This document shows, one piece after another, positions 7,397 through 13,495 of a DNA stretch of 13,495 nt (its first letter is position 1; the number at the start of each line of letters is the position of its first letter). The stretch is taken from contig JALSLS010000297.1 in the NCBI GenBank assembly GCA_026988195.1, positions 1 through 13,495 of the forward strand. The letters run 5' to 3'. The notes beneath the pieces were generated by a model. That model had not been told where the DNA came from and did not search any database. It saw only the letters and a program-made list of their open reading frames with translations. Source of the stretch: Methylomonas sp. Its GTDB lineage: Bacteria > Pseudomonadota > Gammaproteobacteria > Methylococcales > Methylomonadaceae. Made by a program: the position numbers and the translations under genes.

Positions 7397-10300
7397 GCAG
7401 TCGATTCAAGGATGAGTGGGTAGATTTCTGATACAGGTAGGGGTCGGCTGAATAAATAGCCTTGATATAAATCACAACTCATTTCCTTTAAGAATCTGAG
7501 TTGACCTTCAGTTTCAACACCTTCAGCGACTAATTCTAAATTAAGACTTTTAGCTAATGAAATAATTGCAGTACAAATAGCTTTGTCTTCTGCCTTTGAA
7601 TCACAATAATCAATAAAAGATTTGTCGATTTTCAATGTATCAATAGGAAATTTTTTTAAATAACTCATAGAGGAATATCCGGTACCAAAGTCATCAATTG
7701 CAAAGCGGATGCCTAATTGTTTTAATTTTTTCATGACCTCTATACATTGGTCTGTATTATTTGCGAGTACAGTTTCAGTGATCTCAAATTCTAAACAATG
7801 CCCTTCAATCTGGTGCTCCTGAAGTATTTTTTTAACTTTATGATCAAAATTTTGGAGTAAAAAATCACGTCCAGAAATATTAACGGCAACATAAAAATCA
7901 AAAAGTTTTTGCTGTTTCCATTCTGAAATTTGTTTGCATACTGATTTGATGACCCATTGTGTAACATCCTCCATTAAGGTCGACTCTTCAAGAATAGGAA
8001 TAAAAATGGCAGGGGAAATTAAACCCTCTTTGGGGTGGTTCCAGCGAATTAAAGCTTCCATACTTTGAATGCTATTATCTTGGCAGGAAATCTTTGGTTG
8101 ATAAACCATAAAAAACTGTTCTTGCTCAAGAGCTAAACGTAATTCTGCTTCATAAAAGAATTTTTTATTTGCCTTCTCTTCCATTTCGGGCATAAAAAAA
8201 CAAAAGGTATTGCGGCCTTCATCTTTTGCCGCATATAAGGCCATGTCAGCTTGTTGTACTAATTGTTCATGTAACATGTTGCTATTTGAGCTTTGTGTTA
8301 TCCCAATGCTAGTACGAATGGTTAGCTCTAACCCTTGGTAGTTAAAGGGTAGACTTATATCGTTTAAAATATCTTCGGCTTTTTTACAAATAATTGAATG
8401 TTTTGATAACTGAGAGAAAAGTATAGTAAATTCATCGCCTCCCCATCGACAAATAATATCCTCTTTTCTCATGACAGCATTTAAGCGGTTAGCGACTTCT
8501 TTTAAAACGGCATCACCTACTTGATGACCTAAATTGTCGTTAATACTTTTAAATTGATCTAGATCCAAAAACATTAAAGTCAGCGTTGTATTATGCCGAT
8601 TAGAGTAATCAATTTCTTGCTGTAATCGATTAATAAAAAAACTGCGGTTATACAAATTTGTCAGCGGGTCATGATAGGCTAGCTTTGCCATTTTTTGCTG
8701 TATTTTGAGTTGCTGAGTAATATCTCTGATATGAAGGTTAAACTCTTTTATCTGTTCGTGGTTAATAACGACTTGAGTAATAGTCATTTCAGCAGAAAAC
8801 TCAACGTCATGCATTCTTAGTAGCGTGATTTTATTATGTCTATCCAGAGATAAACGACTATTAATAGAAAAATTCTTTTTTAAATTATTTTTAAAATCTT
8901 CCTTTTGTTCACTAGGGATAAAATAATCAATAAAATTTCGTTTTATAACACGTTGTTGGCTATAGCCAAAACATTTTTCTGCTGCTGGGTTAAACTCAAT
9001 AATATTCCCCTTATTATCAATGCTAATAATACAATCTAGTGCAGTTGATAAAATAGCATCTCTTCTTGATTCACTGGTTTTAAAGGAATCAATAGCGTCT
9101 TCTCTTTGTGTTATTTCTTCATTAACCCGTGAAAGCACGTGATTATATTGAGTTGCAATTTGGCCTGCTTCAGTGAAGGGTTCAACATAGACAGGTTTAG
9201 AGAAATCCCCTTTCTGGCTATGCTTGGACATTTCGTTAAATAATTCAAGAGTTTCCGTTGTTGCTCCATGCTCAGATACATTTAAGCCCATTAGTTCCTC
9301 TTCTAAGCTCACGCGGAGTGGAAACCATATATTGATTAATTTTAAGCCAATATAACTAATGAAAAATGAATATAAACCGACGGCTACAACACCTGTTAGT
9401 TGAGTGGATAATTGCTGAAAGAAATCAAGCCCAGTATTCCATTGTTCCTCAGTAGAAAAGAATACTACGGCAAGTGATCCCCAAACCCCGCAAAATAAAT
9501 GAACAGGAATAACATTAATCGCATCATCAATTTGTAACTTTTCTAATAATCGTTCACCTAAAACGACTAAAACCCCTGCAATAATAGCTATCACAACGGT
9601 GGCATACGGTAATATTAAATGGCAGCCTGCGGTAATAGAAACTAAACCGCCCAGTACACCATTGATCGCAGATAGGACATTGATAGTCTTGGTGAATTTA
9701 TACTGAACTAAAATTGCACTTAAAGCGCCAAATACCGCGGCTAGACAAGTATTAATAATAATCAGGGGGATCTTTTCACTCACTGATAGGGTGCTTCCTG
9801 CATTAAAACCGAACCAGCCAAACCAAAGTAAAATAACACCTAGAACAGAAAATGTTAGGTTGCTTCCCTGGATTTTTCTTTTACTCTTTTCAAACCTTCC
9901 TGTACGCGGACCTATAATAATGACGGCCGCTAAAGCAACCCAACCACCTACAGAGTGAACAACCGTTGATCCTGCAAAATCAATAAATCCTGTTTTTCCA
10001 AGCCAGCCAGTTAAGTTACCACTTAATATTCCAGACCAGACCCAATGTCCTATAACGGGGTAAATTAAAATGGATGTTAAAGCTGAAACTAACATATACC
10101 CGCTAAAACTCATACGTTCTGCAACTGCACCCGAAACAATAGTAATTGCAGTGCCACAAAACATCATTTGAAAGACAAAAAATGCGAGTGTTTTCGGAGG
10201 AAAGTTTGCGTCAAAGAAAAAATGGTTGGTTCCAATAATGCCGTTCATAGAAGACCCAAACATAATGCCATAACCAACAGACCAAAATATGGCGCTACAT

Positions 10301-10440
10301 AAGCATAAGTCCATTAAATTTTTTATAGCGACATTAATACTATTTTTGCTTCTTACCATTCCAGTTTCTAAACAAATAAAACCAGCCTGCATAAGTAAAA
10401 CAAATGCTGAAGCAACGATAATCCATAAAAAATCTTGCAT
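7390..10440 (-). CDS. Ammonium transporter-domain fused to PAS-GGDEF-EAL: putative ammonium-responsive c-di-GMP enzyme
   Basis: 1016 residues, inner membrane with a cytosolic C-terminus. Residues 1-375 form an Amt/Mep domain with about eleven membrane segments. AmtB-equivalent pore residues are kept: F90/F94, W135, D154, twin histidines H162 and H314, and F212 and S216 in FGFNAGS. After a helical linker (380-455) comes a PAS domain (about 456-575). The GGDEF domain follows with an intact GGDEF motif (667-671) and inhibitory site R658-xx-D661. The EAL domain has EAL 795-797, N854, EITET 886-890, DDFGTGYS from 916, KIDKSF 937-942 and EGVET 973-977. Both diguanylate cyclase and phosphodiesterase active sites look complete. 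Amt-fused sensors are known (Amt-histidine kinases); here the output would be c-di-GMP. No GlnK/PII gene is adjacent. The start matches the Amt N-terminus but has no clear ribosome site. The C-terminus ends in the repeat relic. It is flanked by inverted MITE copies. Confidence 0.93.
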   Translation of the reverse strand: MQDFLWIIVASAFVLLMQAGFICLETGMVRSKNSINVAIKNLMDLCLCSAIFWSVGYGIMFGSSMNGIIGTNHFFFDANFPPKTLAFFVFQMMFCGTAITIVSGAVAERMSFSGYMLVSALTSILIYPVIGHWVWSGILSGNLTGWLGKTGFIDFAGSTVVHSVGGWVALAAVIIIGPRTGRFEKSKRKIQGSNLTFSVLGVILLWFGWFGFNAGSTLSVSEKIPLIIINTCLAAVFGALSAILVQYKFTKTINVLSAINGVLGGLVSITAGCHLILPYATVVIAIIAGVLVVLGERLLEKLQIDDAINVIPVHLFCGVWGSLAVVFFSTEEQWNTGLDFFQQLSTQLTGVVAVGLYSFFISYIGLKLINIWFPLRVSLEEELMGLNVSEHGATTETLELFNEMSKHSQKGDFSKPVYVEPFTEAGQIATQYNHVLSRVNEEITQREDAIDSFKTSESRRDAILSTALDCIISIDNKGNIIEFNPAAEKCFGYSQQRVIKRNFIDYFIPSEQKEDFKNNLKKNFSINSRLSLDRHNKITLLRMHDVEFSAEMTITQVVINHEQIKEFNLHIRDITQQLKIQQKMAKLAYHDPLTNLYNRSFFINRLQQEIDYSNRHNTTLTLMFLDLDQFKSINDNLGHQVGDAVLKEVANRLNAVMRKEDIICRWGGDEFTILFSQLSKHSIICKKAEDILNDISLPFNYQGLELTIRTSIGITQSSNSNMLHEQLVQQADMALYAAKDEGRNTFCFFMPEMEEKANKKFFYEAELRLALEQEQFFMVYQPKISCQDNSIQSMEALIRWNHPKEGLISPAIFIPILEESTLMEDVTQWVIKSVCKQISEWKQQKLFDFYVAVNISGRDFLLQNFDHKVKKILQEHQIEGHCLEFEITETVLANNTDQCIEVMKKLKQLGIRFAIDDFGTGYSSMSYLKKFPIDTLKIDKSFIDYCDSKAEDKAICTAIISLAKSLNLELVAEGVETEGQLRFLKEMSCDLYQGYLFSRPLPVSEIYPLILESTAS

Positions 10441-10812
10441 ATTTTTTTTGAGATGTAAGAGTTAAGGAATGAGGGTTCGCTTAAGTGACATATAGTAATT
10501 CTATACTACAACCATCTAACTTGCCGGCTTATGAATTAATTACAAAGTCATACTGTGAAAATAACCCAAAAAAATTTAAGTAAAATGGGGGAATTAAGTT
10601 CAGTTGCTAACCAAGGTGAATAAATCTTTTATAGGTAGTCCTTGATTAAGGTTTATATGAGAAACTGATAACACTCTGAGTGTTATCAGTTTAATATTTT
10701 TTACTTTTGTGATTATTAATGTCTAGTGACTTACTTATTTTTCCACCTCAAATCCTTTTTGAGAAAACTGATGATCATATTCATTTAGAATTGCTTACAC
10801 CATTCAACACAC
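10441..10812. other. Non-coding stretch upstream of the Amt-fusion gene
   Basis: No convincing gene is seen on either strand. It must hold the promoter of the Amt fusion. A TAGAAT hexamer on the minus strand (10503-10498) within a near-palindrome at 10491-10505 is the only -10 candidate, and it lacks a good -35. No sigma-54 GG-N10-GC motif and no copy of the dyad seen at 967 and 11873 were found. The orphan hairpin at 10662-10702 is described separately. Confidence 0.5.
10662..10702 (+). terminator. Orphan terminator-like hairpin
   Basis: A perfect 14-bp stem, AAACTGATAACACT (10662-10675) with AGTGTTATCAGTTT (10679-10692), a 3-base loop, then AATA and a six-T run (10697-10702). It is oriented to stop plus-strand transcripts, but no plus-strand gene precedes it. 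It may end an unannotated small RNA, be left from a deleted gene, or be a protein-binding palindrome. The stem is AT-rich, so termination would be modest. Confidence 0.5.
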
Positions 10813-10976
10813 TATACTTCGCGCGGTCACGGATGCGGAATTTATAAGCTGCTGATTTTTGTCGATAGCAAGGCGCTGAAACAGGCGCATAGCAAGCTAC
10901 GCAACTGTTTCAGCAACGTAGCTATTGGCAAAAACTCAGCGGTTAGAAAACCGCAGTCGTGACCGCGCGAAGTATA
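10813..10976 (-). mobile_element. 164-bp palindromic MITE-like element, copy B (inverted)
   Basis: The same 164-bp length and the same perfect 19-bp terminal repeats as copy A (7101-7264), but its interior matches the reverse complement of copy A with about five mismatches. It also has TA at each boundary. It lies in the gap between the secreted-protein gene (stop at 11015) and the Amt-fusion upstream region. The near identity implies recent insertion or ongoing sequence homogenisation. No transposase is in the window, so mobilisation would need a source elsewhere in the genome. Confidence 0.85.
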
Positions 10977-11014
10977 ACGATAATGATTATAAATGTCATC
11001 ATTACAGCTCTAGC

Positions 11015-11692
11015 TTATCCATTAATAGTAAATGAACTATAGAACTCGCCATTAGCATCGTAATAATCATATTGAATGATAATATGACGACCCAGTAAAT
11101 CATCCACCATTTCCATATCATTACAAATAGTTGTTGTGGCAGAGACTTTACCTGCCAAAGCCAGAAGTTTAGCAAGCTTGTGGTTTTTAGAGATTGGCAT
11201 TTCAGCTCTGTAAATGATAGTGCTTCCCTTAGGAGTTACTTTGGTGATCTTTACCCCATTAGCAAACACAAAAGGTAGGTAAGGCTTAGTACCATCAGAA
11301 ACATAGTTTGCAATGTTTTCTGCCGCAAAACCATCCATAGTGAAATCAAATAATGACAAAGCAACTTTCTTGGTAACATAGCGGATCACGCCATTGCGCA
11401 TAGTGTTGTAACTGGCCTGAGCAATCTCATTGAGATATTCCAACGATTTAGGCAGTATATTATCTTCTGTGTTGATGTTGCTTTGATTACTCGCGATTTG
11501 TGGTTGAATAAATGAATCGATCTTACATGACAATGGGTCATCATCCATCAACTCTGTTTGTGAATTAACGATGGGCGATGAAGGTAAATTAACCAATACA
11601 GGTTCAACTATATTCGGCTGATTGGCAATTGCTGGGCTTGATGCAGTGAGCGCAAGTACTGTGAGCAAATATGTAATATTTTTTAAGTTCAT
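11015..11692 (-). CDS. Secreted protein of unknown function, probable sigma-54 target
   Basis: 225 residues. The N-terminus has a short basic start (MNLKN), a hydrophobic core (ITYLLTVLALTA) and a likely signal peptidase I site after SSPAIA (about residue 23), so export to the periplasm or beyond is expected. The mature part has a low-complexity Asn/Ser/Pro-rich stretch (24-80), a helical part (83-128) and a beta-rich C-terminal half (139-225) with FANGVKIT, IIYRAEMP and HIIIQYDYYDANGEF. Two cysteines (C56 and C190) could form a disulfide. No lipobox is seen. I do not recognise the family. The start has an AGAGGA ribosome site about 8 bases upstream. A sigma-54 promoter (11755-11779) and a dyad (11873-11896) precede it, and the sigma-54 activator gene lies directly upstream on the same strand. 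MITE copy B begins 38 bp after its stop. Confidence 0.82.
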   Translation of the reverse strand: MNLKNITYLLTVLALTASSPAIANQPNIVEPVLVNLPSSPIVNSQTELMDDDPLSCKIDSFIQPQIASNQSNINTEDNILPKSLEYLNEIAQASYNTMRNGVIRYVTKKVALSLFDFTMDGFAAENIANYVSDGTKPYLPFVFANGVKITKVTPKGSTIIYRAEMPISKNHKLAKLLALAGKVSATTTICNDMEMVDDLLGRHIIIQYDYYDANGEFYSSFTING

Positions 11693-11754
11693 GGCTTTAT
11701 CCTCTGAATATCTCTGTACTAGATAAAGTTAAAAACTTTAATCCAGTGTTTGTT

Positions 11755-11779
11755 AAGAGTTATTGCAGAAGCTATGCCA
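11755..11779 (-). promoter_or_regulatory. Sigma-54 (-24/-12) promoter for the secreted-protein gene
   Basis: On the minus strand: TGGCATAGCTTCTGCA followed by ATAACTCTT. GG (11778-11777) and GC (11766-11765) are separated by exactly 10 bases. Predicted transcription starts near 11753, about 60 nt before the ATG at 11692. The block matches the promoter at 849-873 at 22 of 25 positions, including the bases just downstream of -12 that the RpoN consensus does not demand. Confidence 0.82.
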
Positions 11780-11808
11780 AAGCAGATGTGGTGTTAATTA
11801 TATGTTTA

Positions 11809-11821
11809 TAAACAATGGATT
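11809..11821 (-). promoter_or_regulatory. Possible IHF site between dyad and promoter
   Basis: The minus strand reads AATCCATTGTTTA, one mismatch from the IHF consensus WATCAANNNNTTR. It lies between the putative enhancer dyad and the sigma-54 promoter, where IHF bending commonly helps activator contact. It is a short degenerate motif in AT-rich DNA, so this is weak. The other control region has only a poorer candidate near 945-958. Confidence 0.25.
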
Positions 11822-11872
11822 ATAGTGGTATGTTTAGTTGTAAATCTGGCTGGTAATTATTGTATTTTAACT

Positions 11873-11896
11873 AAATATCGTAAATGAATGATATTT
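11873..11896. promoter_or_regulatory. Dyad, putative upstream activator (enhancer) site 2
   Basis: AAATATCGT-N6-ATGATATTT, within a longer perfect palindrome with 13-bp arms (11867-11879 and 11890-11902). Its near edge is 94 bases upstream of the -24 block at 11779, the same offset as site 1. The outer arm overlaps the stop codon of the sigma-54 activator gene. It could be mistaken for a terminator, but the stem is AT-only apart from two or three pairs and no T-run follows on the minus strand. Confidence 0.72.
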
Positions 11897-11898
11897 AG

Positions 11899-13495
11899 TT
11901 AAGTTGTAGTGTTTGATCGACGAATGCCCAGTTTATTCATACGTGAACGTAAGGTGTTTGGATGCATTTCTAAAATGGATGCAGCGCCATATTCACCTGA
12001 TATTTTCCAGTCTGTGGTTTTTAATACCTTAATGATATGCGATTTTTCCAGCGCAGACAGAGGGAGCAAGTTTTCAGAATCTGGCTTGTGATTATTAGTG
12101 GGTATAAGCAATTCAGGAATAAGCAAACTTTTCTTAGGCGATAAAATGACAGCACGCTCAATGACATTTTCTAATTCACGTACATTGCCAGGCCAAGAGT
12201 AGCGTTGTAAATTCGCCATAGTCGATTCAGAGATAGTATTAATCTGTTTACTCATTTTGTGGGCATATTTATTAACAAAATACTGAACCAGTAAGGATAT
12301 ATCGTTTTTACGTTCTCGCAGGGGAGGGACTGTTAAAGGAAAAACACTCAGACGATAAAATAAATCCTCTCGAAATTCACCTTTTTCCACCATTTGTTTA
12401 AGATCTCGGTGTGTCGCAGCAATAATTCGGATATCAACCTTGATGGTTTTAGAGTCTCCCAGTCGTTCAATCTCTCCTTCTTGTAACACCCGTAATAACT
12501 TAGCTTGCAGTTCTAACGGTAATTCACCAATTTCATCTAAGAAAATAGTGCCTTTATCGGCTAATTCAAAGCGCCCAATGCGCCTTGACGTTGCCCCCGT
12601 AAAACTGCCTTTTTCATGACCAAACAGTTCACTTTCAATTAAATTACCGGGTAGGGCGGCACAATTAACTTTGACTAGAGTACGGTCTTTACGCTGGCTG
12701 AGATTATGTAAGGCGCGAGCGATCAGTTCTTTACCTGTCCCTGTTTCTCCCAGAATTAACACACTGGTTTCGGTAGGAGCAACTTGTTCGACTTGGTGTA
12801 AGAGTATTTTTAAAGGCCCACTTTGACCTAGAATATCTTCAAAACTATGGTTTAGATTAACTTGTTCCTGTAAATAACTATTCTCAGCTTGTAAGCGGTT
12901 TTTTAATTGTTCAATTTCAGAAAGTGCACGTTTGAGGTTTTCTTCTGCTTTCTTACGCTCAGTGATATCACTGAATATAACCACGACGCCCTGAAGCTGG
13001 TTATTGTCCATGATCGGCGTACTGACAAAATCAACGGGAAAACTAGAGCCATCTTGACGCCAAAAGAGCTTGTCGCTGGCTTGGAAACGTTTTTTACCCT
13101 GCATGATATTATGAATAGGGCAGTACTCCTCAACATTAGGCTCATTTTTACCAAAGATATGATGAATAGTTTGATCTGATAAGTTTTGGTCAGGCCAAGA
13201 AAGCATCATAGCAGCAGCTGGGTTGATAAAAGTCACCAAACCTTCACAATCAAAGCCACAAATTCCTTCGCCTGCAGCAGATAGGACTAGCTGGTTATGT
13301 CGTTGCAATACTGCTAGCTCTGATTCGGTTTGTTTTAATTTGCTAACATCTTGAAACACAACCACGGCACCCACAATAGCACCCTGTTCCCAAATAGGCG
13401 TGCTGGTGTAGTGAACAGGAAAATGACTGCCATCTTTACGCCAAAACACTTCATCAGTAATATGATGAATTTCGCCATCCTTTAGCGCAGCATAA
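11899..13495 (-). CDS. PAS-PAS sigma-54-dependent transcriptional activator (AAA+, Fis-type HTH), 5' end missing
   Basis: The frame stays open to the right edge of the window (first complete codons read YAALKDGEIHHITDE), so the GTG at 13449 is internal and the true start lies outside. 531 residues are visible. They show the end of one PAS domain (EVFWRKDGSHFPVHYTSTPI), a second complete PAS (about 58-180) and a short coiled coil (180-210). The AAA+ domain follows with Walker A GETGTGKE (249-256), sigma-54 loop GSFTGA (296-301, a Ser variant of GAFTGA), Walker B FLDE (318-321) and WPGNVREL (434-441). A C-terminal helix-turn-helix of the FhlA/NorR style (GAASILEMHPNTLRSRMNKLGI) ends it. No response-regulator receiver domain is seen in the visible part; sensing is probably through PAS. 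It likely binds the dyads at 11873-11896 and 967-990 and activates both sigma-54 promoters in the window. Confidence 0.92.
   Translation of the reverse strand, partial: YAALKDGEIHHITDEVFWRKDGSHFPVHYTSTPIWEQGAIVGAVVVFQDVSKLKQTESELAVLQRHNQLVLSAAGEGICGFDCEGLVTFINPAAAMMLSWPDQNLSDQTIHHIFGKNEPNVEEYCPIHNIMQGKKRFQASDKLFWRQDGSSFPVDFVSTPIMDNNQLQGVVVIFSDITERKKAEENLKRALSEIEQLKNRLQAENSYLQEQVNLNHSFEDILGQSGPLKILLHQVEQVAPTETSVLILGETGTGKELIARALHNLSQRKDRTLVKVNCAALPGNLIESELFGHEKGSFTGATSRRIGRFELADKGTIFLDEIGELPLELQAKLLRVLQEGEIERLGDSKTIKVDIRIIAATHRDLKQMVEKGEFREDLFYRLSVFPLTVPPLRERKNDISLLVQYFVNKYAHKMSKQINTISESTMANLQRYSWPGNVRELENVIERAVILSPKKSLLIPELLIPTNNHKPDSENLLPLSALEKSHIIKVLKTTDWKISGEYGAASILEMHPNTLRSRMNKLGIRRSNTTT

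Noticed and set aside
10735..10791. Short minus-strand frame reading LNEYDHQFSQKGFEVEK then stop
   Set aside because: It looks protein-like and could be a gene remnant, but is only 19 codons long with a stop immediately before it and no start codon.
7101..10976. Calling the region a composite transposon
   Set aside because: No transposase is present and a TA boundary is too short to prove a joint target duplication; only the inverted arrangement is supported.
11867..11902. 13-bp palindrome after the sigma-54 activator gene as its intrinsic terminator
   Set aside because: The stem is very AT-rich, the loop is 10 bases and there is no T-run on the minus strand. The same half-sites recur 94 bp upstream of another sigma-54 promoter, so an activator site explains it better.
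12907..13179. Plus- and minus-strand frames overlapping the activator's PAS region
   Set aside because: They are alternate-frame shadows; the PAS reading frame is clearly the real one.
13447..13449. GTG as the start of the sigma-54 activator
   Set aside because: The frame is open for 15 more codons to the window edge and encodes PAS-like sequence there; the gene is simply cut by the edge.

Overview
The window is AT-rich, bacterial, and reads like a gammaproteobacterium. The basis is codon and base composition plus the mix of a PAS-type sigma-54 activator, a GGDEF/EAL protein and an Amt sensor. A methanotroph-like (Methylococcales) relative is possible, but that is a guess from gene style. 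No rRNA, tRNA or CRISPR array is visible.

Layout, left to right. (1) 1-820, minus strand: the start of a DUF1348 (NTF2-like) gene, preceded by a carboxymuconolactone decarboxylase/AhpD-like gene. (2) 821-1086: a divergent control region with a sigma-54 -24/-12 promoter for the minus-strand pair and a 24-bp dyad further upstream. (3) 1114-7085, plus strand: a two-gene unit joined by a TAATG overlap. It encodes a 600-residue protein with SAP-like and helicase-associated regions, then a 1384-residue SNF2-type ATPase. (4) 7101-7396: a 164-bp palindromic MITE-like element, then a diverged relative of it. (5) 7390-10440, minus: one protein fusing an ammonium-transporter domain to PAS, GGDEF and EAL domains. 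(6) 10441-11014: mostly non-coding, holding an orphan terminator-like hairpin and a second, inverted copy of the 164-bp element. (7) 11015-11692, minus: a secreted protein of unknown function. (8) 11693-11898: a second sigma-54 control region. (9) 11899-13495, minus: a PAS-PAS-AAA+-Fis sigma-54 activator, cut off at its 5' end by the window edge.

The most informative pattern is regulatory. The control regions in front of the AhpD-like gene and the secreted-protein gene are about 11 kb apart but share the same design. Each has a near-identical sigma-54 promoter block (22 of 25 bases the same). Each also has a dyad of form AAATRTCGT-N6-AYGATATTT whose near edge lies exactly 94 bases upstream of the promoter. 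The second dyad sits directly after the stop codon of the sigma-54 activator gene. The simplest reading is a small local regulon: the activator binds the dyads as upstream enhancer sites and drives both targets with RpoN. The inducing signal and the biochemical purpose are not visible here.

The SNF2 pair and the Amt-c-di-GMP gene look like independent units. The MITE copies sit in inverted orientation on both sides of the Amt fusion gene.
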